DNA of 56,330 bases from Pararhodospirillum oryzae. GTDB taxonomy: Bacteria > Pseudomonadota > Alphaproteobacteria > Rhodospirillales > Rhodospirillaceae. The notes under the pieces were generated by a model, which saw nothing but the letters and a program-made list of their open reading frames with translations, made no database searches and had not been told where the DNA came from. Below are positions 1 through 8,584 of the stretch, one piece after another (the first letter of the stretch is position 1; the number at the start of each line of letters is the position of its first letter). A program made the position numbers and the translations under genes. The DNA is taken from positions 1 through 56,330 of the forward strand of contig NZ_BJZO01000014.1 in the NCBI RefSeq assembly GCF_007992075.1, written 5' to 3'.

Positions 1-121
1 TTTGACCGCACGACCGAGAGCCCGCAAGGGCAAGCGTGCCTCCTGCTTGTTTCCTTGCGCGGGCCTCCTCGTTCTTGCATCCTCTTTTTCCTTCCTTGCC
101 GCTGCGATGCGAGAGTCCGTC

Positions 122-997
122 ATGATGGTTCCGCCCTTCGCCCCGCGCTCTTGCCCTGTCCAGGCGCGCCGCCCGCTCCGCCTGGGCAAGACCCTGGCCG
201 TGGTCCTCCCCCTGGTGTTGACCGGCATCCCTGGTGCCCAGGCCCAGGACGGTTACACCCAGGCGACCCAGGAACTGATCGGCCGCTTGCAGGTGCGCGT
301 GAGCGAACTGGAGCGCCTCGTCCAGGACCTCACCGGCCGGGTGGAAGAAACGCGCCACCAGAATACCAAGCTCCAGCAGCAGCTCGACGCCGCCCTGGGC
401 GACATCACCTATCGCCTGGATGCCCTGGAAGGGAACCCGACCGGTGGATCCGCCGCCGCTCCGGCCACCCCCGCCACCGGCCGCGCCAGCGCGACGGCTC
501 CGGCCTCCGGGGTCCTGACCGCGCCCGGCGCCGCGACCAAGCCCGCGCCCGGCAAGCCGGCCGCCACCGCCCCGGCCGCCCCCGCTCCCGCTGGCCCGGT
601 GGCCTTGCCCGAGGGCTCGGAAAGCGATCAGTACAACTACGCCTTCTCGTTGCTGCGCAACGCGGATTACCCCTCGGCCGAACAGGCCCTCAAGGCGTTC
701 ATCCAGAAATACCCCAAGGGCAAGCTGACCGGGAACGCTCAGTACTGGCTGGGCGAAACCTACTACGTGCGCGGCGACTTCGAGCAGGCGGCGGTGGCCT
801 TCATGACCGGCTACCAGACCTATCCCGACAGTTCCAAGGGTCCCGACAACCTGCTCAAGCTCGGGCTGGCGCTCGGCAACCTGGGCAAGACCCGCGAAGC
901 CTGTGCCGCCTTTGGTCGCCTGGAAGGCCAGTACCCCAAGGCCGCCGACGCCATCAAGCGCCGCGCCCAGTCCGAAATGGGCCGCCTGGGCTGCTGA
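122..997 (+). CDS. cpoB: Cell division coordinator CpoB (YbgF), Tol-Pal associated periplasmic protein
   Basis: This is a periplasmic protein of about 291 residues that in the family works with the Tol-Pal system to coordinate outer-membrane constriction with septal peptidoglycan synthesis. The start at 122 gives a basic N terminus and a hydrophobic stretch ending in GAQA, a plausible signal peptide; ATG at 107 and TTG at 2 are in-frame alternatives. After the signal comes a coiled coil (residues about 45-100, rich in Leu/Gln/Glu), then an Ala/Pro linker of about 60 residues, then a TPR-like C-terminal domain with the QYWLGETYY and YPKG motifs typical of YbgF. The next gene, tilS, starts 20 bases downstream. 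In alphaproteobacteria cpoB usually follows tolB and pal, which would lie just left of the window. Confidence 0.9.
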   Translation: MMVPPFAPRSCPVQARRPLRLGKTLAVVLPLVLTGIPGAQAQDGYTQATQELIGRLQVRVSELERLVQDLTGRVEETRHQNTKLQQQLDAALGDITYRLDALEGNPTGGSAAAPATPATGRASATAPASGVLTAPGAATKPAPGKPAATAPAAPAPAGPVALPEGSESDQYNYAFSLLRNADYPSAEQALKAFIQKYPKGKLTGNAQYWLGETYYVRGDFEQAAVAFMTGYQTYPDSSKGPDNLLKLGLALGNLGKTREACAAFGRLEGQYPKAADAIKRRAQSEMGRLGC

Positions 998-1017
998 CCC
1001 GCCGCCGGCCCCCGGCG

Positions 1018-2466
1018 ATGCCTGCCCGCGCCTCCGCCGGCCCTGCCGCCGTCCCCATCGACTCCGCCGCGTTCGCCCGCCTGATGGCCCCGCTGGGGCC
1101 GTTCGAGCCCGCTCCCGCCCTGGCGGTGGGGGTGTCGGGCGGCGTGGACAGCGTTGTCCTGCTCGCCCTTGCCATCGAGTGGGCGCGGGCACGGGGCGGC
1201 CTGGTGCTCGCCTTGTGCGTGGATCACGGCCTGCGCCCGGCCGCGCGCGCCGAAGCCGCCCGGGTGGTGGCCCTGGCCGCCCGCCTGGGAGCCCAGGCGC
1301 TGGTGCTGACCCGCCCCGATCCCCCGCCGCCCGCCGCCCTCCAGGCCGAGGCCCGCGCCTTTCGCCTGCGCGCCTTGCTCGACGCCTGCGCCGGACACGG
1401 CGTTTTGCACCTGCTGCTGGCCCACCACCAGGGAGACCAGGCCGAAACCGTGTTGCAGCGCCTGGCCCGGGGCAGCGGTCCCGATGGGCTGGCCGCGATG
1501 GCCCCCGTGACCCTTCGCCCCCAGGCCCGGATCCTGCGGCCCTTCCTGGGCCTGCCCAAGGCGGCCTTGATCGCCACCGCCCAGGCGCGCGGCCTGGATT
1601 GGGACGAGGACCCTTCCAACGCCAACCCGGCGTTCGAGCGCGTGCGCTGGCGCCAGGCCTTGCCCGACCTCGGCCGCCTCGGCCTGTCCGCGCCGGCCCT
1701 GGCCCGGGTCGCCGCGCGGGCCGGACACGAACGCTCGGCCCGCGCCGAACGCCTGGGTCGGGCCCTCGCCTGGATGGTGACGGACGCGGGGCCGGGCTGG
1801 CTGCGTCTCGCGCGCGCCGCGCTCCCCTCCCCTTCCGACGCCCCCTTTCGTACCGACGACCGCGTGGCCGCCCTGGCCTGGGCCGCCGCCTCCCTCGCCG
1901 GGCGGGCCTGGAGCGCCGATCCCCGGGCCCTGCTTCCCCTCCTCGCCGCGCCCCCCGCGCCCGGCCATGCCGTGGCCCGGGCCGGCTGCCTGTGGCGGGC
2001 CGAAGGGGCGGATCATCTGATGGTCTGCCGCGAATGCCGGGGGCTGGAGCGCGTGGCCCACCCCCTGCGCCCCGGCCAGACCCTGGTCTGGGATGGCCGT
2101 TTTCGCGTGACGGTGCCCGGCCCCGGGGTCGCCGTGGTTGGCCTGGGCCACCGCCTGCCGCCGGTCACGGCCCCCGCCCTCCCGGAAGCCTTGCCTCCCC
2201 TGCCCCTCCGGGCCAAGCTCCCTCCCCTGCCCCTCCGGGCCACGCTTCCGGCCCTGGTGGCTGACACGCCCGACATCGCTCCCGTGCGCCGTCCGCTGCT
2301 GGCGGTGCCGGGTCTGGGGTGGGTAAATACCCCGGCCCTGACCGCCCTGTGGGGGGCCGACATGGGGCTTGAGGCACTGGAAGCGACATTTGCCCCCCTT
2401 CTCCCCCTGAGCCCAGCCGCTTTGCGGGTTGAGGCGGCGCCCGACGCCCCCTACATTCCCCGTTGA
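1018..2466 (+). CDS. tilS: tRNA(Ile)-lysidine synthetase TilS
   Basis: TilS is a cytoplasmic ATP-dependent ligase that converts C34 of the AUA-reading tRNA-Ile to lysidine. The PP-loop SGGVDS is at residues 40-45, and the conserved HH-x-DQAET and RLARGSG segments follow, so the N-terminal catalytic domain is complete. The protein is 482 residues. The C-terminal half is Pro/Leu rich and less conserved; it contains a short duplicated stretch (PPLPLRA twice) made by a 22-bp direct repeat at 2194 and 2221. ATG 1018 is chosen because it puts the PP-loop at the usual distance from the N terminus. It lies between cpoB and ftsH, the usual alphaproteobacterial order. Confidence 0.93.
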   Translation: MPARASAGPAAVPIDSAAFARLMAPLGPFEPAPALAVGVSGGVDSVVLLALAIEWARARGGLVLALCVDHGLRPAARAEAARVVALAARLGAQALVLTRPDPPPPAALQAEARAFRLRALLDACAGHGVLHLLLAHHQGDQAETVLQRLARGSGPDGLAAMAPVTLRPQARILRPFLGLPKAALIATAQARGLDWDEDPSNANPAFERVRWRQALPDLGRLGLSAPALARVAARAGHERSARAERLGRALAWMVTDAGPGWLRLARAALPSPSDAPFRTDDRVAALAWAAASLAGRAWSADPRALLPLLAAPPAPGHAVARAGCLWRAEGADHLMVCRECRGLERVAHPLRPGQTLVWDGRFRVTVPGPGVAVVGLGHRLPPVTAPALPEALPPLPLRAKLPPLPLRATLPALVADTPDIAPVRRPLLAVPGLGWVNTPALTALWGADMGLEALEATFAPLLPLSPAALRVEAAPDAPYIPR

Positions 2467-2570
2467 CCGCCTTGGCATCGCCCCCTCCCTTGTTGGCCCT
2501 GGGGGCGTGCCCTTGGGAACGGTGAACGGGCGCTGGGTGCGCACGAGTCTGGTTCGAAAGGGTAACTCAC

Positions 2571-4484
2571 TTGAACATCAGCAGAAATCTGCTCCTGTGG
2601 ATCATCATCGCCGTTCTTCTGGTCGTCTTGTTCAACCTGTTCCAGACGTCGGCGCCGCAGGGCCCCCTCACGTCGATCCCCTATTCCGACTTCCTGGCCA
2701 GCGTCGAATCCCGCGACGTGCGCGACGTCATGATCAAGGGGGACGCGATCACCGGCCATCTGGTCAACGGCAGCGCGTTTTCGACCTACGCCCCCCAGGA
2801 TCCCAGCCTCGTCGAGCACCTGCGCGAAAGCGGCGTGCAGATCGCCGCGAAGCCGGTGGAAAGCGACGTGCCCACCTTGTGGAGCGTGCTGATCTCCTGG
2901 TTCCCGTTCATGCTTCTGATCGCCGTGTGGATTTTCTTCATGCGACAGATGCAGTCGGGCGGTGGCAAGGCGATGGGTTTTGGCAAGTCGCGCGCCAAGC
3001 TGCTCACCGAAAAGACGGGGCGCGTGACCTTCGAGGACGTGGCCGGGATCGACGAATCCAAGCAAGAGCTGGAAGAAGTGGTTGAATTCCTGCGCGACCC
3101 GCAGAAATTCCAGCGTCTGGGCGGCAAGATCCCCAAGGGCGTGTTGCTGGTGGGCCCGCCGGGCACCGGCAAGACCTTGCTCGCCCGCGCCATCGCGGGC
3201 GAAGCCAACGTGCCCTTCTTCACCATCTCGGGGTCGGACTTCGTGGAAATGTTCGTGGGCGTGGGCGCGAGCCGCGTGCGCGACATGTTCGAGCAAGGCA
3301 AGAAGAACGCGCCGTGCCTGATCTTCATCGACGAAATCGACGCGGTCGGCCGGCACCGGGGCGCGGGCCTCGGCGGTGGCAACGATGAACGCGAACAGAC
3401 CTTGAACCAGCTTCTGGTTGAAATGGACGGTTTCGAGGCCAACGAGGGCGTCATCCTGATCGCCGCCACCAACCGGCCCGACGTGCTTGATCCCGCCTTG
3501 CTGCGCCCGGGCCGCTTCGACCGCCAGGTGACGGTGCCCAACCCCGACATCATGGGCCGCGAGAAGATCTTGCGCGTGCACATGCGCAAGACCCCCCTGG
3601 GTCCGGACGTGGACGCCAAGGTGATCGCGCGCGGCACCCCCGGGTTCTCGGGCGCCGACCTCGCCAACCTGGTCAACGAGGCCGCCCTTCTCGCCGCGCG
3701 CAAGGGCAAGCGCGTGGTGACCATGACCGAATTCGAGGAAGCCAAGGACAAGGTGCTGATGGGCGCCGAGCGCCGCTCGATGGTCATGACCGAGGAGGAA
3801 AAGGAAAAGACCGCCTATCACGAGGCCGGCCACGCCCTGATCGCCCTCAAGCAGGAAGACCACGACCCCCTGCACAAGGTGACCATCATCCCGCGCGGGC
3901 GCGCGCTGGGCGTGACCATGTCGCTGCCCGAACGCGATCGCTATGGCTACTCGCTCAAGGAACTGAAGGCGCGCATCGCCATGGCCTTTGGCGGCCGCGT
4001 GGCCGAGGAACTGGTCTACGGCCTCGACAACGTGACCACGGGCGCGTCCAACGACATCAAGCAGGCCACCGAGATGGCCCGACGCATGGTGACCGAGTTC
4101 GGCTTTTCGGAAAAGCTGGGCCCCCTGCGTTACACCGATAACCAGGAGGAAGTGTTCCTCGGCCATTCGGTGACCCAGCACAAGAACGTCTCGGAGCGTA
4201 CCGCCAGCCTGATCGACGAGGAAATCCGCCGCTTCGTGGAAGAAGGCGAGGCGTCGGCCCGGCGCATCTTGTCGGAATGCCGCGAGGAGCTGGAAATCAT
4301 CACGCGCGGCCTGCTGGAATACGAAACCCTGTCGGGCGACGAGGTGAACCGCCTCTTGCGCGGCGAGCCCCTGAACCGCCCCGAGGAACCGGCCCCGCAG
4401 CCGCCCCGCTCGGGAGGACGCCGGGCCTCGGTGCCGACCAGCGGTCCGACCGGCTTCGGATCCGCGCCCCAGCCGGGAGCCTGA
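2571..4484 (+). CDS. ftsH: ATP-dependent zinc metalloprotease FtsH
   Basis: FtsH is an inner-membrane AAA+ protease that degrades unassembled membrane proteins and regulatory proteins. The start is a TTG codon at 2571, preceded by AAAGGG; translation from it gives the expected N terminus [11 protein letters not shown]. Two membrane segments are visible (residues about 5-23 and 105-123) around a periplasmic loop. The AAA domain has Walker A GPPGTGKT, Walker B LIFIDEID and the second region of homology ([19 protein letters not shown]). The protease domain has the zinc motif HEAGH near residue 416. The length of 637 residues is normal. The C-terminal 40 residues are a Pro/Ser-rich tail. folP begins 4 bases after the stop. 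Confidence 0.97.
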   Translation: MNISRNLLLWIIIAVLLVVLFNLFQTSAPQGPLTSIPYSDFLASVESRDVRDVMIKGDAITGHLVNGSAFSTYAPQDPSLVEHLRESGVQIAAKPVESDVPTLWSVLISWFPFMLLIAVWIFFMRQMQSGGGKAMGFGKSRAKLLTEKTGRVTFEDVAGIDESKQELEEVVEFLRDPQKFQRLGGKIPKGVLLVGPPGTGKTLLARAIAGEANVPFFTISGSDFVEMFVGVGASRVRDMFEQGKKNAPCLIFIDEIDAVGRHRGAGLGGGNDEREQTLNQLLVEMDGFEANEGVILIAATNRPDVLDPALLRPGRFDRQVTVPNPDIMGREKILRVHMRKTPLGPDVDAKVIARGTPGFSGADLANLVNEAALLAARKGKRVVTMTEFEEAKDKVLMGAERRSMVMTEEEKEKTAYHEAGHALIALKQEDHDPLHKVTIIPRGRALGVTMSLPERDRYGYSLKELKARIAMAFGGRVAEELVYGLDNVTTGASNDIKQATEMARRMVTEFGFSEKLGPLRYTDNQEEVFLGHSVTQHKNVSERTASLIDEEIRRFVEEGEASARRILSECREELEIITRGLLEYETLSGDEVNRLLRGEPLNRPEEPAPQPPRSGGRRASVPTSGPTGFGSAPQPGA

Positions 4485-4488
4485 TCCC

Positions 4489-5664
4489 ATGACCATCGCC
4501 TCTGCCGGCGCGCCCGCGCCGGCCGTGGCCCCCCAGCCACGCCCCGCCTTGCCGCGGGGCGTGTTTGCTAGGAGCGCCACGGATGTTGCCCCGGCCTTGC
4601 ACCTTGTCCCCACCGGGATGGTGGAAGGTCCCGACGCCGCCCCCTTGATCGAGGCTGGCCTGGCCTTGCCCCTGGCCGGCGATCCGGCCCGGGCCTTCAC
4701 CGCCGTGGGCTTGCGCCTGCGTCCCGTCCCCGAAACCGCGCCCTTGCGTGCCTGCGCTTCCCTCGCCGAGGCTCGCGCCTGGGCCCGGGACGAAGGCCCG
4801 GCCGTCGCCCACGCCCTGGACTCCCGGCTCGCCCGCCTGGGCCACGCCCGTCCGCCCTTCGCCGGCCTCGCGCTGCCTCCCGGGCGGCCACTGGTGATGG
4901 GGATCGTCAACGCCACCCCCGACAGCTTTTCCGATGGCGGCGACCACGCCACCCCCCAGGCCGCGCTCGCCCATGCCCTGGCCCTGCTGGAGGCCGGCGC
5001 CGACGTGCTCGACATCGGGGGCGAAAGCACCCGGCCCGGTTCGGCCTCCGTGTCCCCGGCCGAGGAAATCGAGCGCGTGGTGCCGGTGATCCGCGCCCTG
5101 GCCGAACGGGGCGCCGTGGTCTCGGTCGATACCCGCAACACCGAAACCATGGCCGCCGCCCTCGACGCGGGCGCGCGCATCCTCAACGACATCAATGCCC
5201 TGCGCGCGCCGGGCGCGCTGGCCCTGGCCGCCGCCCGCAAGGCCCCGGTGGTGATCATGCACATGCAAGGCGAGCCCGGCACCATGCAGGCCGATCCGCG
5301 CTACCACGACGCGGCGCTTGATGTGTGCGACTGGCTGGACCAACGCCTGGACGCCTGCCGCGCCGCCGGCCTCGACGACGCCCTGCTCGCGGTCGATCCC
5401 GGCCTGGGATTCGGCAAGACCCTTGACCACAACCTGGAAATCATGGCCGATCTGGGCCTTCTGCTGGGCCTGGGGACGGCCGTGCTGGTGGGCGCCAGCC
5501 GCAAGCGCTTCATTGGCGCCGTCACCGGGGTGGAAACGGCCAGGGATCGCCTGGCCGGCTCGCTGGTGGTGGCCGAAACCGCCGCCCGGCGCGGCGCCCA
5601 TTTCGTGCGGGTCCACGATGTCGCCGAAACCGTCCAGGCCCTGGCCATGGGCCGGGCCCTGTAG
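4489..5664 (+). CDS. folP: Dihydropteroate synthase
   Basis: FolP is the cytoplasmic folate enzyme that condenses p-aminobenzoate with dihydropterin pyrophosphate. The DHPS signature is clear: MGIVNATPDSFSDGG near residue 140, then DIGGESTRPGS, VSVDTRNTETM, NDINALR, MHMQG, DPGLGFGKT and the C-terminal GASRKRFIG. The protein is 391 residues, longer than the usual 270-290. About 135 residues precede the core and are Ala/Pro-rich with no motif I recognise. Similar extensions are, from memory, seen in related alphaproteobacteria. The gene sits 4 bases after ftsH and is followed by glmM, so all three are probably cotranscribed. Confidence 0.95.
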   Translation: MTIASAGAPAPAVAPQPRPALPRGVFARSATDVAPALHLVPTGMVEGPDAAPLIEAGLALPLAGDPARAFTAVGLRLRPVPETAPLRACASLAEARAWARDEGPAVAHALDSRLARLGHARPPFAGLALPPGRPLVMGIVNATPDSFSDGGDHATPQAALAHALALLEAGADVLDIGGESTRPGSASVSPAEEIERVVPVIRALAERGAVVSVDTRNTETMAAALDAGARILNDINALRAPGALALAAARKAPVVIMHMQGEPGTMQADPRYHDAALDVCDWLDQRLDACRAAGLDDALLAVDPGLGFGKTLDHNLEIMADLGLLLGLGTAVLVGASRKRFIGAVTGVETARDRLAGSLVVAETAARRGAHFVRVHDVAETVQALAMGRAL

Positions 5665-5733
5665 CCTCACCCGCCCCCGTCCCCGTCCCGTCTTTTTCCT
5701 CCCCCTTCGATTTTGCACAAGGATTTTTCAAGG

Positions 5734-7104
5734 GTGCGCAAGCTGTTTGGAACCGATGGGGTGCGCGGCACCGCCAACACCGAGCCGATGACCGCCGAAA
5801 CGGCCTTGCGCGTGGGCATGGCGGCCGGTCACCTGCTGCGCGGCGGCGATCACCGCCATACCGTTGTCATCGGCAAGGATACCCGTCTGTCGGGCTACAT
5901 GCTGGAACCGGCGCTGGCGGCCGGGTTTCTCAGCGTGGGCATGGACGTGGTGCTGCTGGGTCCCCTGCCCACCCCGGCCGTGGCCATGCTGACCCGCTCG
6001 CTGCGCGCCGACCTGGGGGTGATGATCACCGCCAGCCACAACCCGTTCCAGGACAACGGCATCAAGCTGTTCGGCCCCGATGGCTTCAAGCTGACCGACG
6101 CCCAGGAAATCGCCATCGAGGCCCTGATGGCCAATGGCCTGGAAAACCATCGCGCCGCCCCCGACGCCCTGGGCCGCGCCCGCCGCCTGGATGACTGCGC
6201 GGGGCGCTACATCGAGGCGGTGAAGAGCACCTTCCCGCGCGGCCGGCGCCTGGACGGGCTGCGGATCGTCCTCGACTGCGCGAACGGCGCCGCCTACAAG
6301 GTCGCGCCCCGGGTGCTGTGGGAACTGGGCGCCGACGTGATCCCGGTCGGGGTGGCGCCCGATGGCACCAACATCAATCGCGGCTGCGGCTCGCTCCATG
6401 TCGATCTGATGCGTGAAACCGTGCGCTGCGAGGGCGCCGACCTGGGGATTGCCCTGGATGGCGACGCCGACCGGGTCATCTTGTGCAACGAAAAGGGCGC
6501 GATCATCGATGGCGACCAGCTCCTGGCCCGCATCGGCTGCGACTGGGCCCGGGCCGGCACCTTGCGAGGCGGCGCCGTGGTTGCCACCGTGATGTCCAAC
6601 CTGGGCCTGGAACGCCTGTTCGCCGCCCACGACGTGCGCCTGATCCGCACCGCCGTGGGCGACCGCTACGTGGTCGATCGCATGCGCGCGGACTCCTACA
6701 ACCTGGGAGGCGAGCAGTCGGGGCACGTGGTGCTGGGCGACTACGCCACCACGGGCGACGGCCTGCTGGCCGCCTTGCAGATCCTGGCCGCCCTGGTCGA
6801 GGCCGACAGGCCCGCGAGCGAGATCCTGAGCGTGTTCGAGCCCCTGCCGCAGCGCCTGGAAAACGTGCGGGTGGCGGGCGCCGATCCCGCCTCGTTGCTG
6901 GCCTCCCCCCGGATGGTGGCCGCCATCCAGGCCGCCGAGGCCACCCTGGCCGGGCGCGGGCGCCTGTTGATCCGCAAGTCCGGCACCGAACCCCTGATCC
7001 GGGTCATGGCCGAGGCCGAGGACGAAACCCTGGTGGCCCAGGTGGTCGCCGACCTGTGCGCGTGCGTGCGCGACGCCCTGGCCGAAACCACCAGCGCGGC
7101 GTAA
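5734..7104 (+). CDS. glmM: Phosphoglucosamine mutase
   Basis: GlmM interconverts glucosamine-6-phosphate and glucosamine-1-phosphate on the way to UDP-N-acetylglucosamine for peptidoglycan and lipopolysaccharide. The GTG start at 5734 gives the family N terminus [12 protein letters not shown] and has an AAGGA-type ribosome site about 11 bases upstream; an in-frame TTG at 5713 is less likely. The active-site phosphoserine motif TASHNP places the serine at residue 101. The metal loop DGDADR, the sugar loop GGEQSGH and the phosphate loop [12 protein letters not shown] are intact. The length of 456 residues is normal. It follows folP closely, as in many proteobacteria. Confidence 0.95.
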   Translation: MRKLFGTDGVRGTANTEPMTAETALRVGMAAGHLLRGGDHRHTVVIGKDTRLSGYMLEPALAAGFLSVGMDVVLLGPLPTPAVAMLTRSLRADLGVMITASHNPFQDNGIKLFGPDGFKLTDAQEIAIEALMANGLENHRAAPDALGRARRLDDCAGRYIEAVKSTFPRGRRLDGLRIVLDCANGAAYKVAPRVLWELGADVIPVGVAPDGTNINRGCGSLHVDLMRETVRCEGADLGIALDGDADRVILCNEKGAIIDGDQLLARIGCDWARAGTLRGGAVVATVMSNLGLERLFAAHDVRLIRTAVGDRYVVDRMRADSYNLGGEQSGHVVLGDYATTGDGLLAALQILAALVEADRPASEILSVFEPLPQRLENVRVAGADPASLLASPRMVAAIQAAEATLAGRGRLLIRKSGTEPLIRVMAEAEDETLVAQVVADLCACVRDALAETTSAA

Positions 7105-7109
7105 GAGCG

Positions 7110-7152
7110 AGCCCCCGCCCCCGCGTTCCCCCGGGCCGCGAGGGTGGGGGCT
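7110..7152 (+). terminator. GC-rich hairpin after glmM, weak terminator candidate
   Basis: The arms AGCCCCC..CCC..GCG and CGCG.GGG.GGGGGCT can pair around a C-rich loop six bases past the glmM stop codon. No T-run follows directly; a T-rich stretch begins only about 17 bases later. It may end the ftsH-folP-glmM transcript with help or simply stabilise the 3' end. Confidence 0.4.
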
Positions 7153-7200
7153 TCCCGAACCGCGCCGTTTTCTTGTTGTTGTCCTGCCCTGGCGATCCCC

Positions 7201-8424
7201 ATGCTCCTGGCCCGCTACTTCGATACCCTGGAAGTGCACCGCGATGGCACCTTGCTGAGCGTGCGCTTCCTGGTGCCTCATCAGGTGCTTTCCACCGGCC
7301 GGGCCAACGGCGGCTTTAGCGAGACCCTTGACCTGGTGTTCAATCACCAGTGCTGCGAGCCCGCCGCCCACTGGGTCGAGGGGCTGGAGCGGCTCGATAC
7401 CGAGCCCGAAACCTACCAAGACGCCCTGCTGGCCCGCCATGGCCTGGCCGGACCGGCCAGCGGCATGGCCACCGCCGCCGGCATGCGCGGCCTCGGAGTC
7501 TCGCGCCAGGACTGCCAGGATCTTTCGGTGCTGGCCCTGGTCACCGCCGGCATCGAGGGCAACGCGGCCCGCGCCGGCGATCCCCCCAGCCTGTTCGAGG
7601 GCGCCGGGGGCTTCGCCCCCCTGCCCGCCCCGGCCCCGCCGGCGCCACCGGCGCACGGCACCATCACCACCGTGATCGCCGTCAGCCAGCCGGTGCTCCC
7701 CGGGGTGCTGGTGCAAGGCGTGAGCGTGGCGACCGAAGCCAAGTGCAGCGTCTTGCAGGAGCTTTCCATTCCCTCGCGCCTGTCGGCGTCGCTGGCCACC
7801 GGCACCGGCACCGACCAGATCATGGCCCTGGCCCCGCGCGCCGGGGCGCGTCCGCTCACCTCGGCGGGGCATCACGTGGCCCTGGGCGCCCTGATCGGGC
7901 GCGCGGTGCGGGCCGCCCTGCGCGAGGCGCTGGCCTGGCAAAACGACCTTGATCCCGCCCGCCAGGCCTCGGCGGGGCGCCTGCTCGGCCGCTTCGGGCT
8001 TTGCCCCGGCGCCCTGGCCGGGGCCGCCGCCGCCCACCTGCCGCCGGGTCCGGCCGACACCTTGCGCGCCAACGGCCTGGTGCTTGAGCGCGATCCCCTG
8101 GTGGTCGCCGCCGTCGCCGCCCTGGTTCACCTGCACGACCAGCGGGCCTGGGGCCTGATCCCCGCCCTGGCCTGGCCCGAGGTGGTGGTGGCCCAGGCGG
8201 CCCAGGTCGCGGCGGCGCTGGGGCACCCCGCCCGCTGGCCGGTCTATCATCAGGAACTGGCCGCCTTCATGGCCCGGGAAGGCGGGGACACCGTGCCCGC
8301 CCTGGCCGCCCGGGCCCTGGCCCTGGGCTTTGCCGACAAATGGGATTTCGCCCAGGCGATCGAAAATCACCCAAAGGTTTCGACAAACAACACCCCGCCT
8401 CTTGACGCAAGCGGCCGGCCATGA
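7201..8424 (+). CDS. cbiZ: CbiZ-family adenosylcobinamide amidohydrolase with long C-terminal extension
   Basis: CbiZ proteins hydrolyse adenosylcobinamide to cobyric acid during corrinoid salvage. The family pattern is visible across residues about 80-235: a DLSVLALVTAGIEGNAARAGD block, the GTITTVIAVSQPVLPG segment, ATEAK, and TGTGTDQIMALAP, followed by the AVRAALREAL helix that usually ends the domain. The protein is 407 residues, so about 170 residues of Ala-rich, probably helical sequence follow the recognisable domain. ATG 7201 is preferred; GTG 7144 in the same frame would add 19 residues and neither has a strong ribosome site. The downstream gene encodes a DUF2478-DUF364 fusion, which hints at metal or tetrapyrrole handling, but no cobalamin biosynthesis cluster is visible. 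Confidence 0.75.
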   Translation: MLLARYFDTLEVHRDGTLLSVRFLVPHQVLSTGRANGGFSETLDLVFNHQCCEPAAHWVEGLERLDTEPETYQDALLARHGLAGPASGMATAAGMRGLGVSRQDCQDLSVLALVTAGIEGNAARAGDPPSLFEGAGGFAPLPAPAPPAPPAHGTITTVIAVSQPVLPGVLVQGVSVATEAKCSVLQELSIPSRLSASLATGTGTDQIMALAPRAGARPLTSAGHHVALGALIGRAVRAALREALAWQNDLDPARQASAGRLLGRFGLCPGALAGAAAAHLPPGPADTLRANGLVLERDPLVVAAVAALVHLHDQRAWGLIPALAWPEVVVAQAAQVAAALGHPARWPVYHQELAAFMAREGGDTVPALAARALALGFADKWDFAQAIENHPKVSTNNTPPLDASGRP

Positions 8425-8571
8425 TCGCCTGAACGGAAGGCAGGGGAATCCCGGCTGCCCTTCGGGTGGGCAGCGGGAGCGGGCGTTTTCCCCTGGAAAG
8501 GGACGGGCCCCTGGCTTCGTCCCTTGGCAACCAAGCCGGCGGGGCGCGCCTTGTCCCCGGCGGTCAGGCAT
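8421..8571 (+). ncRNA. Candidate structured 5' leader RNA of the DUF2478-DUF364 gene
   Basis: The 160-base gap before the next gene can fold as one closed domain. A terminal stem can form between GCCTGA at 8427-8432 and TCAGGC at 8564-8569, extended by CATG/CATG outside it. Inside are hairpins built from GCTGCCC/GGGCAGC (8454-8472), GGGAC/GTCCC, and CTTGG/CCAAG with a CAA-type loop. The closing stem ends just before the ribosome site GGGAGGG of the next gene, so folding could govern translation. I could not match it to a known riboswitch class; it may only be 3' UTR structure of the upstream gene. Confidence 0.3.
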
Positions 8572-8584
8572 GGGAGGGCCCGCG

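Noticed and set aside
2451-5285. Long minus-strand open frame opposite ftsH and folP
   Set aside because: Antisense shadow of two unmistakable genes; no protein motifs or ribosome site.
8510-8560. Stretch AAGCCGGCGGGGCGCGCC resembling the B12-box of cobalamin riboswitches, next to cbiZ
   Set aside because: The other conserved cobalamin-riboswitch elements (GGTG after GGGAA, GCCACTG, CCCCGCAACTGT) are missing, so the class call is not supported.
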